DNA of 13,908 nucleotides from Discostella pseudostelligera (GCA_036940085.1 JALLBK010000573.1:6524-20431); one strand, 5' to 3'. Shown: positions 1-9,866, numbered from the stretch's first letter. Translations and numbers: made by a program. The notes: generated by a model from the sequence alone, not told the origin.

Positions 1-648
<648 letters not shown>

Positions 649-972
649 CGTGGAGGGGTGGGAGAAATAAACTGTTGGCTGTGCATGGATCGGATGCATT
701 GCCACTACCAAATGCTACTCCCTCGGATAACAAAACAAAAGCCGATATGTAAGATACTCTTGAGTCAAGTGATCGTACATTAATATCTCAACTCATATAT
801 GAATCTTCTTAAATTGAAACGCACACACCGACACAGCACATAGACATCGATACTTTGTTCCTCTCTCTAGGTATCTCAAACGAGGCATAACAAATCGATT
901 GAAAAGGCGCAAACCATCCACTTAAGATGTGATATACACTTTGCTAAATGACAGTAGGAGTCCTCCATTGAA

Positions 973-1762
973 TTACGAAGCCTGATGAGGTCGGGGGTGA
1001 ATAGTGATGAGCAATAAGATTCACTAAAAAGACATGACATGTGAACATGGATATCACGCACCATCATTGCTTTGAACTCCTCAAAATCAATCTCTCCATT
1101 CCCATCCCTATCGACCTCACTCATCATAACATCAAGCTCTTCATCTGTCAATGCCTGACCCAGATCGCTCAATAGCGTCTTCAGCTCGGATCGGGAGATT
1201 AACCCACTGCCATCTTTATCGAATACAGCAAATGCAGCTCTCAACTCCCTATCGGGATCATCGTTAATCGTTTTCTTCGAGCTCATGAGGATTAAGAATT
1301 CCTGAAAGTCGATTTCATTATTTCCATTATCGTCCACCGATTGGATCATGCGAGAGAGATCTTCATCTGAAGGGTTATGTCCGAGAGATTTCATTACCCC
1401 CCGGAGCTCATCGATGGAAATACTCCCTACACGCGACGAATAGATATGTACCAAGAGATGAAAGGTGAGAGAGCGAGTTGGTGGAGAAAAATGACATTCA
1501 TGAATGATCGAACACGAGTTGCACGACGTTCGATAAATGGGCCCCAATAGTTGATGTGTCGACGAAGAACCAGAACTGGCTTGGTGGAGACGATCATCGC
1601 CGACGTCGCAAATAATATAAATTATCGAAGCATTTCATCCATAATTCCTGAGATTGACATTCCGACATGTTGTTGTAACATACCACCGCCGTCCACATCG
1701 TACATGCCGAATGCCTCCCTGAGGTCGGCTACCTCGTCGTCGCTGAGGCCGTGCTCCGCCAT
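973..1762 (-). CDS. Calmodulin-like four-EF-hand protein
   Basis: Predicted Ca2+ sensor of about 150 residues (calmodulin is about 149). Preferred exons: 1684-1762, 1062-1426 and 973-981. Intron 1 (1427-1683, 257 nt) has donor GTATGT and acceptor GTAG and falls in Gly27, the equivalent of calmodulin Gly26. Intron 2 (982-1061, 80 nt; donor GTGCGT, acceptor CATCAG) gives an ending K-A-M-M-A-S-stop, close to the usual calmodulin C-terminus. Without it the frame runs on to a stop at 876, adding a 61-residue tail unlike any calmodulin. Loops: EF1 22-33 (D-V-D-G-G-G), EF2 58-69 (D-D-N-G-N-N, position 6 Asn instead of Gly), EF3 96-107 (D-K-D-G-S-G), EF4 132-143 (D-R-D-G-N-G). All end in Glu, so all could bind Ca2+. 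An in-frame TGA lies four codons upstream of the ATG. It is tandem with calmodulin on the same strand. Confidence 0.85.
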
Positions 1763-2138
1763 GGCGAATGTTCAATATTTGTTCTACCTGGTGATTGTTC
1801 GAGTAGCCGGCCGGAAGCAGGAAGCGGGAGTTGCGATGGTGAAGGTAAGGTCTGTGAAGGTGCGTGAAGAAGGTGGTTTTGATGTGACACCTGCCTGAAT
1901 CCTTCCCATTGCTTTTGGCGCGCTTTTCTACAGCATCCTCGTAGCCAGTATCGCCAAATCCACAAAAGATTCGGGGGGCGTGCGCTCTCCTCTCTTTCCC
2001 CCTCCCCCCCATCTTCTCGCACTGCCATCCGCCTTCCGCCACTCCGCCGACGCCGCGCACCGTAGAACCAGAACCTCTACCTCTTGCTCTCTAGAGAGAG
2101 CGCAACTGTCAGTAATAAATAGATTGCTCCTACACTTG
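1763..2138. promoter_or_regulatory. Divergent 5' region between calmodulin-like gene and mL41
   Basis: This 376-bp interval lies between two head-to-head genes and so should hold both promoters and leaders. Reading frames of moderate length cross it on both strands, but their translations are Arg/Gly/Pro-rich and match nothing I recognise. No G-box, TATA box or repeat stands out; a C-rich run is present at about 2000-2013. Confidence 0.4.
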
Positions 2139-2663
2139 ATGCAACGGTGTCTGATGTGGTCATTAAGAGGATTCTCTCCTGTCGGTAGGACATTATCATC
2201 GCAGTTCACCCCTCTTCAATCGTCGCAGCCGCGTTGCTGTCGCGCAATCTGCGAGCCTTCCGTCGCGTCTGCTGCCCATCATCGGTGGAGTTCCATGCTT
2301 ACATTTCAAAAGGACATGAACATCACACGATCTTTCCTTTCATCGATACCCCCAACGATCAACAATAGCGCGCTTACTAATCTTACTTTTTGTGAAACGC
2401 GTAGATGCATGTCAAAATTCCTCTCCAAATCCGCCACGAAACGATTGCCACTAACTACCAAACGCGCGGGGAAGGGATATTACAAGGGTAAGGGTTGCAC
2501 CAGCGAGGGTAGACTGACGTCCAAGGGGAAATTTATCGCCGATCCAGTGAAGAAATTACAATTGATTGTACCTGATTTGACGGGGTTCACTCTCAAACCA
2601 TACATTGCTCGGACGGTGGCCAAAAGTCCTCCGAAAGATCAAACATCGGTTGCTAGTCCATAG
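2139..2663 (+). CDS. MRPL41: Mitochondrial large-subunit ribosomal protein mL41
   Basis: Component of the mitochondrial ribosome large subunit. The recognisable core starts at Met 2409 (M-S-K-F-L-S-K) and continues through a Gly/Lys-rich segment (K-G-Y-Y-K-G-K-G) to V-P-D-L-T-G-F-T-L-K-P-Y, which matches the mL41 signature V-P-D-L-T-G-F-K-L-K-P-Y of human MRPL41. The protein then ends after about 19 residues, shorter than animal mL41. The frame is open upstream to 1980. I chose Met 2139 because the next 35 residues are rich in Arg/Ser/Leu and lack acids, as a mitochondrial targeting peptide should. A frame-neutral 120-nt intron (2285-2404, donor GTGGAG, acceptor CGCGTAG preceded by a TTACTAAT branch-like site) is possible, so the true N-terminus is uncertain. 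Identity is fairly sure; start and exon structure are not. Confidence 0.78.
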   Translation: MQRCLMWSLRGFSPVGRTLSSQFTPLQSSQPRCCRAICEPSVASAAHHRWSSMLTFQKDMNITRSFLSSIPPTINNSALTNLTFCETRRCMSKFLSKSATKRLPLTTKRAGKGYYKGKGCTSEGRLTSKGKFIADPVKKLQLIVPDLTGFTLKPYIARTVAKSPPKDQTSVASP

Positions 2664-2788
2664 AGGCGTGTGGGTTTATTGACGGGGACTTTATTGAAGG
2701 TTTTAAATTGCATGATGACAGCACAAATCGACGTGTATTGTAACAAGGACGAAGGGGGGCATGTATGCTCAGTTCATGTCTCTGTTAT

Positions 2789-3242
2789 CTACGATTTTGC
2801 ATGGCATGACACCACGAAATTAATGTGTTTTGAACGTGTAGGAAAGGGAGTACCAGTATGTTCTCTTTGGAATACCTGAATCGGATGATATTCTGGGGGG
2901 TTGAGCAAGGAGCAGTGTTCAACCACACGTGTTGGAACTTTGCTGTTTTGCGGTTCATTGCTTCTGCTTCTGGTTGCGGGTGTCGGCAACTCATTATTAT
3001 TTGAAGATAATAGTGAATCTTTGGTAATGACTCCTATTTGTGAGATGATAATATTATTATCACCTACAATCTCTACAGATCTCGCCACTGCCGATGCCAT
3101 GTCGTCAGAGGGTGTGATCTCCTGTCTGCCACGTGGAAGAATCGTAGTCGCCAAATCTATGCCACGTGTAAGTTTAAGTCGAGTCGATTCAATCTCCTGC
3201 CAAATCTTTGCGACGTCATTATGTCTCCCGCCGAATTCCTCT
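2789..3242 (-). CDS. Possible hypothetical protein (weak, N-terminus unresolved)
   Basis: The minus strand is open for about 150 codons here. Its most protein-like part reads A-K-I-W-Q-E-I-E-S-T-R-L-K-L, then R-G-I-D-L-A-T-T-I-L-P and M-A-S-A-V-A-R-S-V-E-I-V-G. This looks helical and polar, whereas the overlapping plus-strand frame (2901-3389) reads as hydrophobic low-complexity shadow. No family is recognised. There is no convincing start: the first in-frame ATG (about 3100) lies after the best part. A possible short exon starting M-T-I-D-D-V (near 3303) would need a 49-nt intron, GTGAGA to TTGGCAG. It would be convergent with mL41 and divergent from the ClpS-like gene. It may be a real small gene, a pseudogene fragment or chance. 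Confidence 0.25.
2926..3168. promoter_or_regulatory. Three further CACGTG motifs
   Basis: CACGTG is found at 2926-2931, 3130-3135 and 3163-3168, the last two 33 bp apart, about 300 bp upstream of the ClpS-like start codon. A CRE-like GACGTCA follows at about 3211-3217. In diatoms TGACGT-type elements are known CO2/cAMP response sites in the Phaeodactylum PtCA1 promoter. Function here is inference, because the same bases also lie inside a weak minus-strand reading frame. Confidence 0.3.
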
Positions 3243-3463
3243 CACGCTCTTCTTCTGACGCGTGGAACTCTTTCGATGACGGGGCACATCATCGATCGTC
3301 ATGTCAGCTTCAACTTCATGCTTCCGACGCGACGCCAACTAACGACGCGACATAACCATCGACATCCGACATCTCATCATTTCCATTGAATTGAACCTAA
3401 TTGAACACTGCTCCTGCACTCATCGCCATTATCCATAATATAATTGGTAATTGCATCATCATC

Positions 3464-3979
3464 ATGGCTCCTCTTCAAATCATCTTAAGCATAATAGCTT
3501 TCACCACTGCTGCCATCGCTTTCACACCTACACCCATCTTGCAACGACGGACTTTCCACATGTCGCCACTTCACCAAGCCGGTCCCGGCAAGGGCGGTGG
3601 AGGTGCCGTTGCCACTCCCGGCACCAAGCAAGAAGTGACGACCGTCACTAAACAAAAATCAGAACAAAAGCAGAAGCAAAAGGCAAAGCCCAGCGATCCC
3701 GATCTAAACAGTGATCAAGAATTCGAGGATGCTCCGATGTTTCGTCTCTTTTTGATTTTTGATGAAGGTTACGAGCAGGAACACGTAGTGTCACGTATTT
3801 TTCAGGTAGTCGAGGACTGTTCGGAGGATGAAGCCGCAAGGATTTTTAAGTCGGCATATCAGCAGGGTGAGGCATTTTTGGGCAAGTATCCGAAGGAGAT
3901 TGCAGAAACCTACGCCGAAGCATTGACAAGAAGTGATCCAATCATCTACGCAGATGTTCGTGACGATGAAAATAAATAG
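3464..3979 (+). CDS. clpS-like: Plastid-targeted ClpS-like protease adaptor
   Basis: Predicted 171 residues. ClpS adaptors bind N-degron substrates and hand them to Hsp100/ClpC-ClpP; in plants the complex is plastidic. The start at 3464 gives a signal peptide (M-A-P-L-Q-I-I-L-S-I-I-A-F-T) ending A-A-I-A before Phe20. A Phe at the cleavage site followed by a basic stretch (L-Q-R-R) is the known bipartite plastid signal of diatoms. A Gly-rich then Lys/Gln-rich linker follows (about 40-78), then a ClpS fold at about 91-165: M-F-R-L-F-L-I-F, helix H-V-V-S-R-I-F, helix A-A-R-I-F-K-S-A-Y-Q-Q-G, and A-E-T-Y-A-E-A. Substrate-binding residues differ from E. coli ClpS: the Asn34-Asp35-Asp36 loop reads F-D-E-G-Y and His66 aligns with Tyr. 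An upstream in-frame Met (3401) exists but would spoil the signal peptide. The gene has no intron. Confidence 0.75.
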   Translation: MAPLQIILSIIAFTTAAIAFTPTPILQRRTFHMSPLHQAGPGKGGGGAVATPGTKQEVTTVTKQKSEQKQKQKAKPSDPDLNSDQEFEDAPMFRLFLIFDEGYEQEHVVSRIFQVVEDCSEDEAARIFKSAYQQGEAFLGKYPKEIAETYAEALTRSDPIIYADVRDDENK

Positions 3980-4305
3980 ATTCATATATTTTGGGACGGG
4001 ATGGGATGAGCAATTGATAGCATCTCTATGTGTTGAGCTACTGCATCTCTTGCTTGTTCACAACATATCTGCCCCTTTTTTCTTATATCAGAGGTAGATA
4101 GTGCGTGGTTCACAAGTAGAAATTGCAAGAAAAATCTGTGATAAGTGATAACTTGGCCAGTTCTAACTTCACAAAAAATGTGCGCGGAAAGATTATGTTA
4201 GGATATCCGGATATTCGACCAAATATTATGAATCAAAATATAAATGCTGAATTTTATGAGTCAAATTGCTTCCTTTTTATGTTCAATCTGAGCACCATAC
4301 TTATC
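3980..4305. other. Convergent 3' intergenic region
   Basis: This 326-bp interval lies between the stop of the ClpS-like gene (plus) and the stop of the membrane-lipase gene (minus), so it contains both 3' untranslated regions. It is AT-rich. I see no RNA gene, repeat or credible reading frame; the plus-strand frame at 4123-4437 is a shadow of the lipase exon and its 3' flank. Confidence 0.6.
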
Positions 4306-7300
4306 TCACTCTCCGTTCGATCTTTTCACATTGGTAACCCAAGACGGAAGATAGCCTCCGTGCGCACCTCCTTGGTTGTCATGTTGTACTTTACCTCCAT
4401 GTCCACGATAATATTCTTTCAACTCATCACGTCCTAACGCACTCTCAAGCGACTCTCGATATTTCTCCAATGAGTGAGCTGCCACTGATGTTCGAACCTT
4501 TGTGAAGCGCAGAAGCGTCTCTACCACTGTTGGTCCCACTAAGATGTTTCCTGTACAACTCTCCTCGAGCAGTACCTCCAGCCCAGCGTGTCGATAGATA
4601 CCTCCACAGAATGGTCCAACAGTAAGCATACTAGTGATAGCATCCCCTTCTGTAGCGACGCGGAATGTGTGCGGAACTCTCCTCTTGTAAATAGTCTTGA
4701 ACGCATTGTTTCCAAGACGCGGTTGCCCATAAGTATAAACTGCAATTGGTGGTCGAAGGCGAGTGACGGTCCTCTTTTGTCTCAACTTTGGTCCACACCA
4801 GTACATTTCACTATCGGCAACCGAAATCGACTTTTCCGCCGCTAGATCAAAATCGTCTAGTGAAGCTGTGCGATTCCTTGGTTCAGCTTCGCTTCCGGCC
4901 ATGCGTTCATTGGTGATTGACTGTTCGATTATAATTTCACAATTGCTAGCAAGGTCGATTGCCAAGAGTTGCGCAAAAGCCCCTCCCATGGAATGGCCAG
5001 TTATATATAGTTTTGGAAGAGTAAACGGTTGAGAATTGTGTCGAGAGCTTTCTACCGATTTGTCAAGTTGACGCTTGAAGACGGACAAAATTGCCTCGAT
5101 GAGCTCATGCCTAACTATGGAATAATTCCGAAGAAATCCTTCATGAACGCAAGGTAGTGCTTGTCTTGCCATTGGAGTTGCTCGAATGATTTCTTTTGCA
5201 CCGGTGGACACAGTTGGCATGTGAGGAGTATCAGTATCGGCATTATCAACGATAGAGCTTACTGAAGGAAAAGTTGACAAAGAAGAGATTTTCAGTCCTG
5301 ATGGTGGGCGTAGAATGTCTTTCAGAATTGACGGCAGGGAAATATTTGTGTCCCACGCCGTTTCATCGACGACGATTGGCAAGCCTGGCCGAATGTTGAA
5401 TGCAGGAATATCACTCATCATCTTTTCAGGCAGCGGGACCTAGAGGAAGAGAGGGAGTACCTGTGGTTAACGCATTCATTGGTCAGGGTTATTTGATATC
5501 CTACACAACTCACCTGACGAAACGACAAATCCGTTTCTATAATGTTGGACATAGAAGCAGATCCTCTAAATGCAATCACAATGATACTATCTTCTTCTCC
5601 TTCTACTTGCTCTGATATATTGCTAGCGACAAACCCGTGCGTGTCGGTTTCACTGTCATGTATCGCATGTTCAAGCTTGAGGCCGATAGAATCCAGCCGC
5701 ATCCTGCCTGGCGCCCAACTATTCAATGAATACTCCATTGGAGAATAATATGATTGCCACGAAGCTTCAAGTAACCAGCACGCTATTTCCACGCAAAACA
5801 CCGGGACGTATATTCCTTTGTATATTGTTCCTTGGCCAAATTTGTCATGGTGTAAAGTAAAGTGTCGGCCATCGACCTTGAGCTGGAATGTGCCGATCAT
5901 GTTCAATTTTTCTTTCAGTGTATGCTGACTTAAGTAACCGTGACTTCTTGTGGGCAGGGGAAATACTCTCCATGTATGTGTGTTACGAGCCAATGCTACA
6001 ACGCTGCGCTTGTCCTTACCCTGATATCTCTTGATCATGTCAGCCATGTCAGACAGAACGTTCTGTTTTGAATGCTGGTCAGACCCGATAGGAAGATCGT
6101 CTGGTGGACGATTGTCTTTGTTTGAAGAATCAAAATGAGATGATGGTAGGAACATGTACGCCACAACTGCTTTAGATGAAGGCGGCAACAATGTCAGCCT
6201 AGGGTCTCTAAAGGTGCATTGGACTCTCTACCAACTCTTAAGGGACTTACCCAAGGAGCATGATGTTGCATACATAATTTTTCCGGGCCCAATGTTTGAT
6301 GCTGTACCAATGTATGGAATTTCGGTCGTTGCGCGGCGTATCAATTTAATCCATAGCTCAGCCTTCGAATCTAATGAGTCATCATAATCCCCACTGATCG
6401 TGGCGTAGGAAATATTGGTCCCCTCACTGCCAGTTAGATTTATTGATTGGAAGTAGAACAATACGATGCAAAAACCGAGCCCAAGTAACAAAATACCAGA
6501 CAGTACCTTGCAGAAGTCGGCGCCGTTGTCGTCGCAGCAAATGAAGCAACGAGAGCAATGGATGTGAGGCTCCATTTGGGAATAGTCGTGATATCAAACC
6601 AAACTAAGATGAGCACTTACTCTAAATGCAAGCTGCGCAGGCCTGGTGCTCAGGAAGGGTTCTCTCCTGAGGCGTTCTCCAGTGACAAAGCTCGCGTGAA
6701 CTATGCAAATGCACCAAATCTGAATGACAACTATCTGCACAACGCAGCTGAACACATAAACCTTGCTGCCGCTGCCGAAACGGTCGGGGTTGAGCTCTAT
6801 TCTCTCTGACGTTGAGTTGCTTACTGATTTAGGGAATCTTGATGCAGCCGCTAGTATTGATGCCACTACACCAAGCACAAGCAGCGTAATTTTGGGAAAG
6901 ATGAACTCCACAAATGAGTCAGAGTGGATATCGTGCTTCATCATTAACGCCATAGAATACGCATTTCCGCCCCCATCGACGTCACCGTATTGTTGATAGT
7001 ACCATCTTACTTGGCCCCATTGATGATCTTCAACAACATCTGTGGGTGTCATGTGTCTTGTCGCTTTTCGTAATTCCAATACACGACGGTGTTGATCAAA
7101 ACGCCGTCTGGCAATATCTGCGGTACTGAAAATGTGGTGTCATATGTCAGGCGTGTTCGTATCATGATGAAAATGCAATAATGCAAAGATGATCTTACTG
7201 GTAACGTAACCCCTGAACAAGACACAGCCAGAGGAACAGAATTCCATGGACGCTTATTGATGAAATAGAATCTGCAGCGAACCGAAACCTTGGACTGCTG

Positions 7301-9669
7301 TAAAGCGAGGGATCAAAGAATGCATAGGATAGGAGCGGATTTTGAAGCATAACCAAACAGAAAAGCAGCCACAGGAGATATCGCCGTTCAGGGAAGGTAA
7401 CCCATGGATCTTGCCACCAAAATCGAATGAATCGTTCTTCGTTCCTAAACCAGACGCGAGATAAAGTTTGACGCAGTGTGCAGGTGATAGAATGAGTTCT
7501 CCCTCCACTTGTCGCTCCATTTTTCACGGTTGCGGCATAAGTGACCTCGTTCATTGAATGCATTTTCCACTGCCAGTAACAGAGAAATATAATCGTAGTT
7601 GTCAGCAATAATATCCGAGTTCCCTCAATGACCTTATCATAAGCGATGCTTTCGTGCTCAATCTTGAACACAGATTTGGTTGCAAGTTCTTTCAACAATT
7701 GCTGGGGGTGTGATGTATCCGCAGTCAACAGAATCATTTCTTCCTCCGACAGAACGATATCGTCATTGATATCACGAACGATATAATCATCATCTGTGCC
7801 TTTACTACCATCATGTCCATCTTCTTGGCGAATCTTGCGATGCGCTACAAGTAGAACGTCGACTCTTAAATCACCCCCAATAAGAACAGCGGCGTTTGGG
7901 AGGGAAAAGTATGCATCAATAATTCCACTACTACCACAGTTCCAAGTCCTTGCATCGGAATCTGCGTCGTTGTCTTTACCGTTCAATTTGCACATCATTT
8001 CTAACCTCTTCGACCCAAGAATCAATACTGGCGACCATGGCTCATTCTTGTCACTCATGGTGTCATTATTTGCCAAAATATCATCATATTTCAAAACAGG
8101 ACGCTGGAACACAATTACTGATACCATCACAGACCCACTTGCAACTAATGACACTGCATTACTTGATAGATTTTTGAAGTTCACAGATCCCGTGAGTGAT
8201 TGAGCCGTGGGCGGAACATTGGATACAACTCCCGATGTAAATGCATGCCCATGAGACATGATGAAGTGATAGCGAGGTTCTATTATGGATGTCCTTGGTG
8301 ATAGCGTCGTAGTTGATTCAAAATGTTGTCCATGGGAAAGCAGACCCACACCCTCTCTCAGTTCGAATGGGTATGAACAAGAGCCATAAAGAGTTGCTTC
8401 TGCCACTGTCGCATTCGACTGACTTGCATCCACAAACCGAAAAGGCACCGGGAAGTATCCTTTTACTGATGCATCATAAGGAGTTGGTATAGAACCACCT
8501 ACTACCTCAGCGCACGGTATCGTCCCATGGAGCGGTCCCACAACAGTGCTTTTCAATTTCGTGTCTCCGTCCAAGAGTACGGCTAATATCAAGACGACGT
8601 ACGGGAGTAGAAGAACGAACCATGACCAGGCAGTACCCAACTCTTCAAGCAAAATTAGTTTTGTCCATGGGTGCATGACTGTGCCATATTCAGAGTCATA
8701 ATGTTCGCTCTGGACATGAATGTCTTTCAAGACGATTGTGGTGGAGTCACTTCGAGGCCTAAGTGATGAATATTTGCCGAACTCGCTTTCTCCGAAATTG
8801 CTCGTTTCATCTGATGTAGATGTCATTAATGCTGGCGATGAACGCACTCGGCTAAGGAGACCCGTGCTCGATCTTCCACTCCCATTCTTTTTGCAGTTAG
8901 AATGAAACCGTACAGCGTGTAATGGTGATTCCTCATCATTCGTAACATAATCTTCCTCAACATCATTGCAATGGGATTTTTCATCGTCTCCGACAGCAGT
9001 TTGGCTCCCCAAGAAAGACGTATACTTCCTCCCTGCGCGATTAGCTGAATTGGCATAGGGCGAAAGCCAAGTTGCAAGTGCATGGGCTAAAGGACTTGTA
9101 ATGCTATGTTGAGAATCGTTGGGATTTGCCTCATCGTCATCATTGTTGCCCACCTCTGCAGCTATGTCATCGTTGCTCCTACTTCTTCCCCCATGATTGC
9201 TACGGATTGGGCTGGCAGATGTTGTTGCATGATAAAAAAAAATCCTCTGGCTGTGTAATGGTGAAAGGTTCTGCTGCGATGAATTATTGAGATTATGTTG
9301 TGAAGTTCTCGACGGAAGCAACCTTGTTGTTTCAGAATCTTCCGATGACGATGAATCATTTATGATATCAGTTAATGAAGAATTGCAGTCATGGTACAAA
9401 CTCTCATCGACATCGTCGTCATTGTCGTCATTGCCAGCCCCTGTTTCTAGAACTAATTCTTCTCCTCGATTGTTATCATCGCGGGAGGGTGAAGCAAAGG
9501 ATGTCATGGCTGCTGTCATCCACGACGACAGCCCGGCAGGGAAGTGCGACGAGAGCGATGATGATGGTGACATCCCATGGTCCTGGTTGCCGCTGATGGG
9601 CGCATCGCTCTTCGGTTCGTCGTCAAATGGGTTCTTTGTTTCCCCCATCGTCATTGATTCGTCACGCAT
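4306..9669 (-). CDS. Wntless/TMEM181-like 8-TM protein fused to class 3 lipase
   Basis: Five exons: 7199-9669, 6621-7125, 6251-6506, 5514-6166, 4306-5439. Introns are 73, 114, 84 and 74 nt, all GT-AG, and the joined frame is 1672 residues. Residues 1-335 are disordered, Ser/Asp/Asn-rich, with N-P-F at 13-15 and E-T-T-R-L-L at 113-118. TM segments: about 347-366, 684-703, 763-782, 804-821, 897-918, 946-967, 993-1011, 1067-1087. The 367-683 segment with sequons at 419, 500 and 535 matches the luminal GOLD-like part of GOST/Wntless proteins. The W-W-Q-D-P-W-V-T-F-P-E-R-R and N-P-L-L-S-Y motifs before and in TM3 also fit that family. Residues 1100-1672 form a class 3 (fungal-type) lipase: I-A-F-R-G-S-A-S, nucleophile Ser1445 in G-H-S-M-G-G, Asp1561 (E-G-D-A-I-T) and His1617 (A-H-S-L-E-K-Y). 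An in-frame TGA lies eight codons upstream of the ATG. Likely an endomembrane protein with a cytosolic lipase; substrate unknown. Confidence 0.8.
5440..5513 (-). other. Intron 4 of the membrane-lipase gene
   Basis: Donor CAG|GTGAGT and acceptor CTCTAG, 74 nt, phase 0. It joins the lipase segment T-D-L-S-F-R-Q to V-P-L-P-E-K-M-M, so the intron lies inside the lipase domain after the oxyanion strand. Confidence 0.85.
6167..6250 (-). other. Intron 3 of the membrane-lipase gene
   Basis: Donor GTAAGT and acceptor AAAGCAG, 84 nt, phase 1. The junction gives C-S-L-V-V-A-Y-M-F-L-P-S-S, completing TM8. It resembles the Wntless end of TM8 (L-A-F-V-Y-S-P-S). Two earlier AGs would lead to TGA. Confidence 0.8.
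6507..6620 (-). other. Intron 2 of the membrane-lipase gene (acceptor uncertain)
   Basis: Donor AGA|GTAAGT is strong. The acceptor CTGCAAG|GTACTG gives a 114-nt intron and creates L-A-F-R-V-L-S-G-I-L-L-L-G-L-G-F, which is TM7 in the position expected for the family. An alternative acceptor at ATGGAG (6570-6571) gives a 51-nt intron and a Cys-rich insert before the same TM. See the findings. Confidence 0.55.
7126..7198 (-). other. Intron 1 of the membrane-lipase gene
   Basis: Donor GTAAGA and acceptor TTTTCAG on the minus strand, 73 nt, phase 2. Joining CA to T gives a His codon, and the exon 2 frame (T-A-D-I-A-R-R-R-F) stays open through 6621. Exon 1 without splicing would hit TAA immediately. 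Confidence 0.85.
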
Positions 9670-9758
9670 GGTGAATCGGCTTCCAGCCCTTCAATAATCA
9701 TTGCTCTCCTGATTATAATAGATACTATCGGTTATCAAACCAAAACCAAACGATCGTC

Positions 9759-9787
9759 GTTGTTGTTTGTTGTTGTTGTTGTTGTTT
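9759..9787 (+). repeat. (GTT)n microsatellite
   Basis: About nine GTT units with one TTT interruption, directly readable. On the minus strand it is an AAC repeat about 90-120 bp upstream of the membrane-lipase start codon, perhaps in its 5' leader. Confidence 0.85.
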
Positions 9788-9866
9788 CTTGTTCCTCCAA
9801 CTCAACATTCACTATGACTTCCCGCCACATTGCATCCTGAATTCTGAAAGATAATTAAGAAAATTT

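Noticed and set aside
876..1547. Calmodulin-like protein with a 61-residue tail as the main product
   Set aside because: A canonical 80-nt intron removes the tail and gives the normal family length. The sequence before 1426 in this frame is intron 1, not coding.
3223..3357. Short plus-strand frame starting M-S-P-A-E-F-L upstream of the ClpS-like gene
   Set aside because: About 44 codons, no partner exon and overlapped by equally open minus-strand frames; at most an upstream ORF.
2901..3389. 162-codon plus-strand frame with a leucine-rich, signal-like start
   Set aside because: Its hydrophobic run and His/Thr-rich end look like the shadow of AT- and CACGTG-containing sequence. No family motif is seen, and the minus strand reads better.
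4306..5421. Stand-alone 371-residue lipase
   Set aside because: The lipase N-terminal strand (I-A-F-R-G-S-A-S) is in the preceding exon, and a canonical 74-nt intron joins the two in frame. The domain would be incomplete alone.
6228..6575. Separate small Cys-rich membrane protein (start at a Met near 6575)
   Set aside because: It is exon 3 of the membrane-lipase gene plus part of intron 2; strong splice sites on both sides join it in frame to its neighbours.
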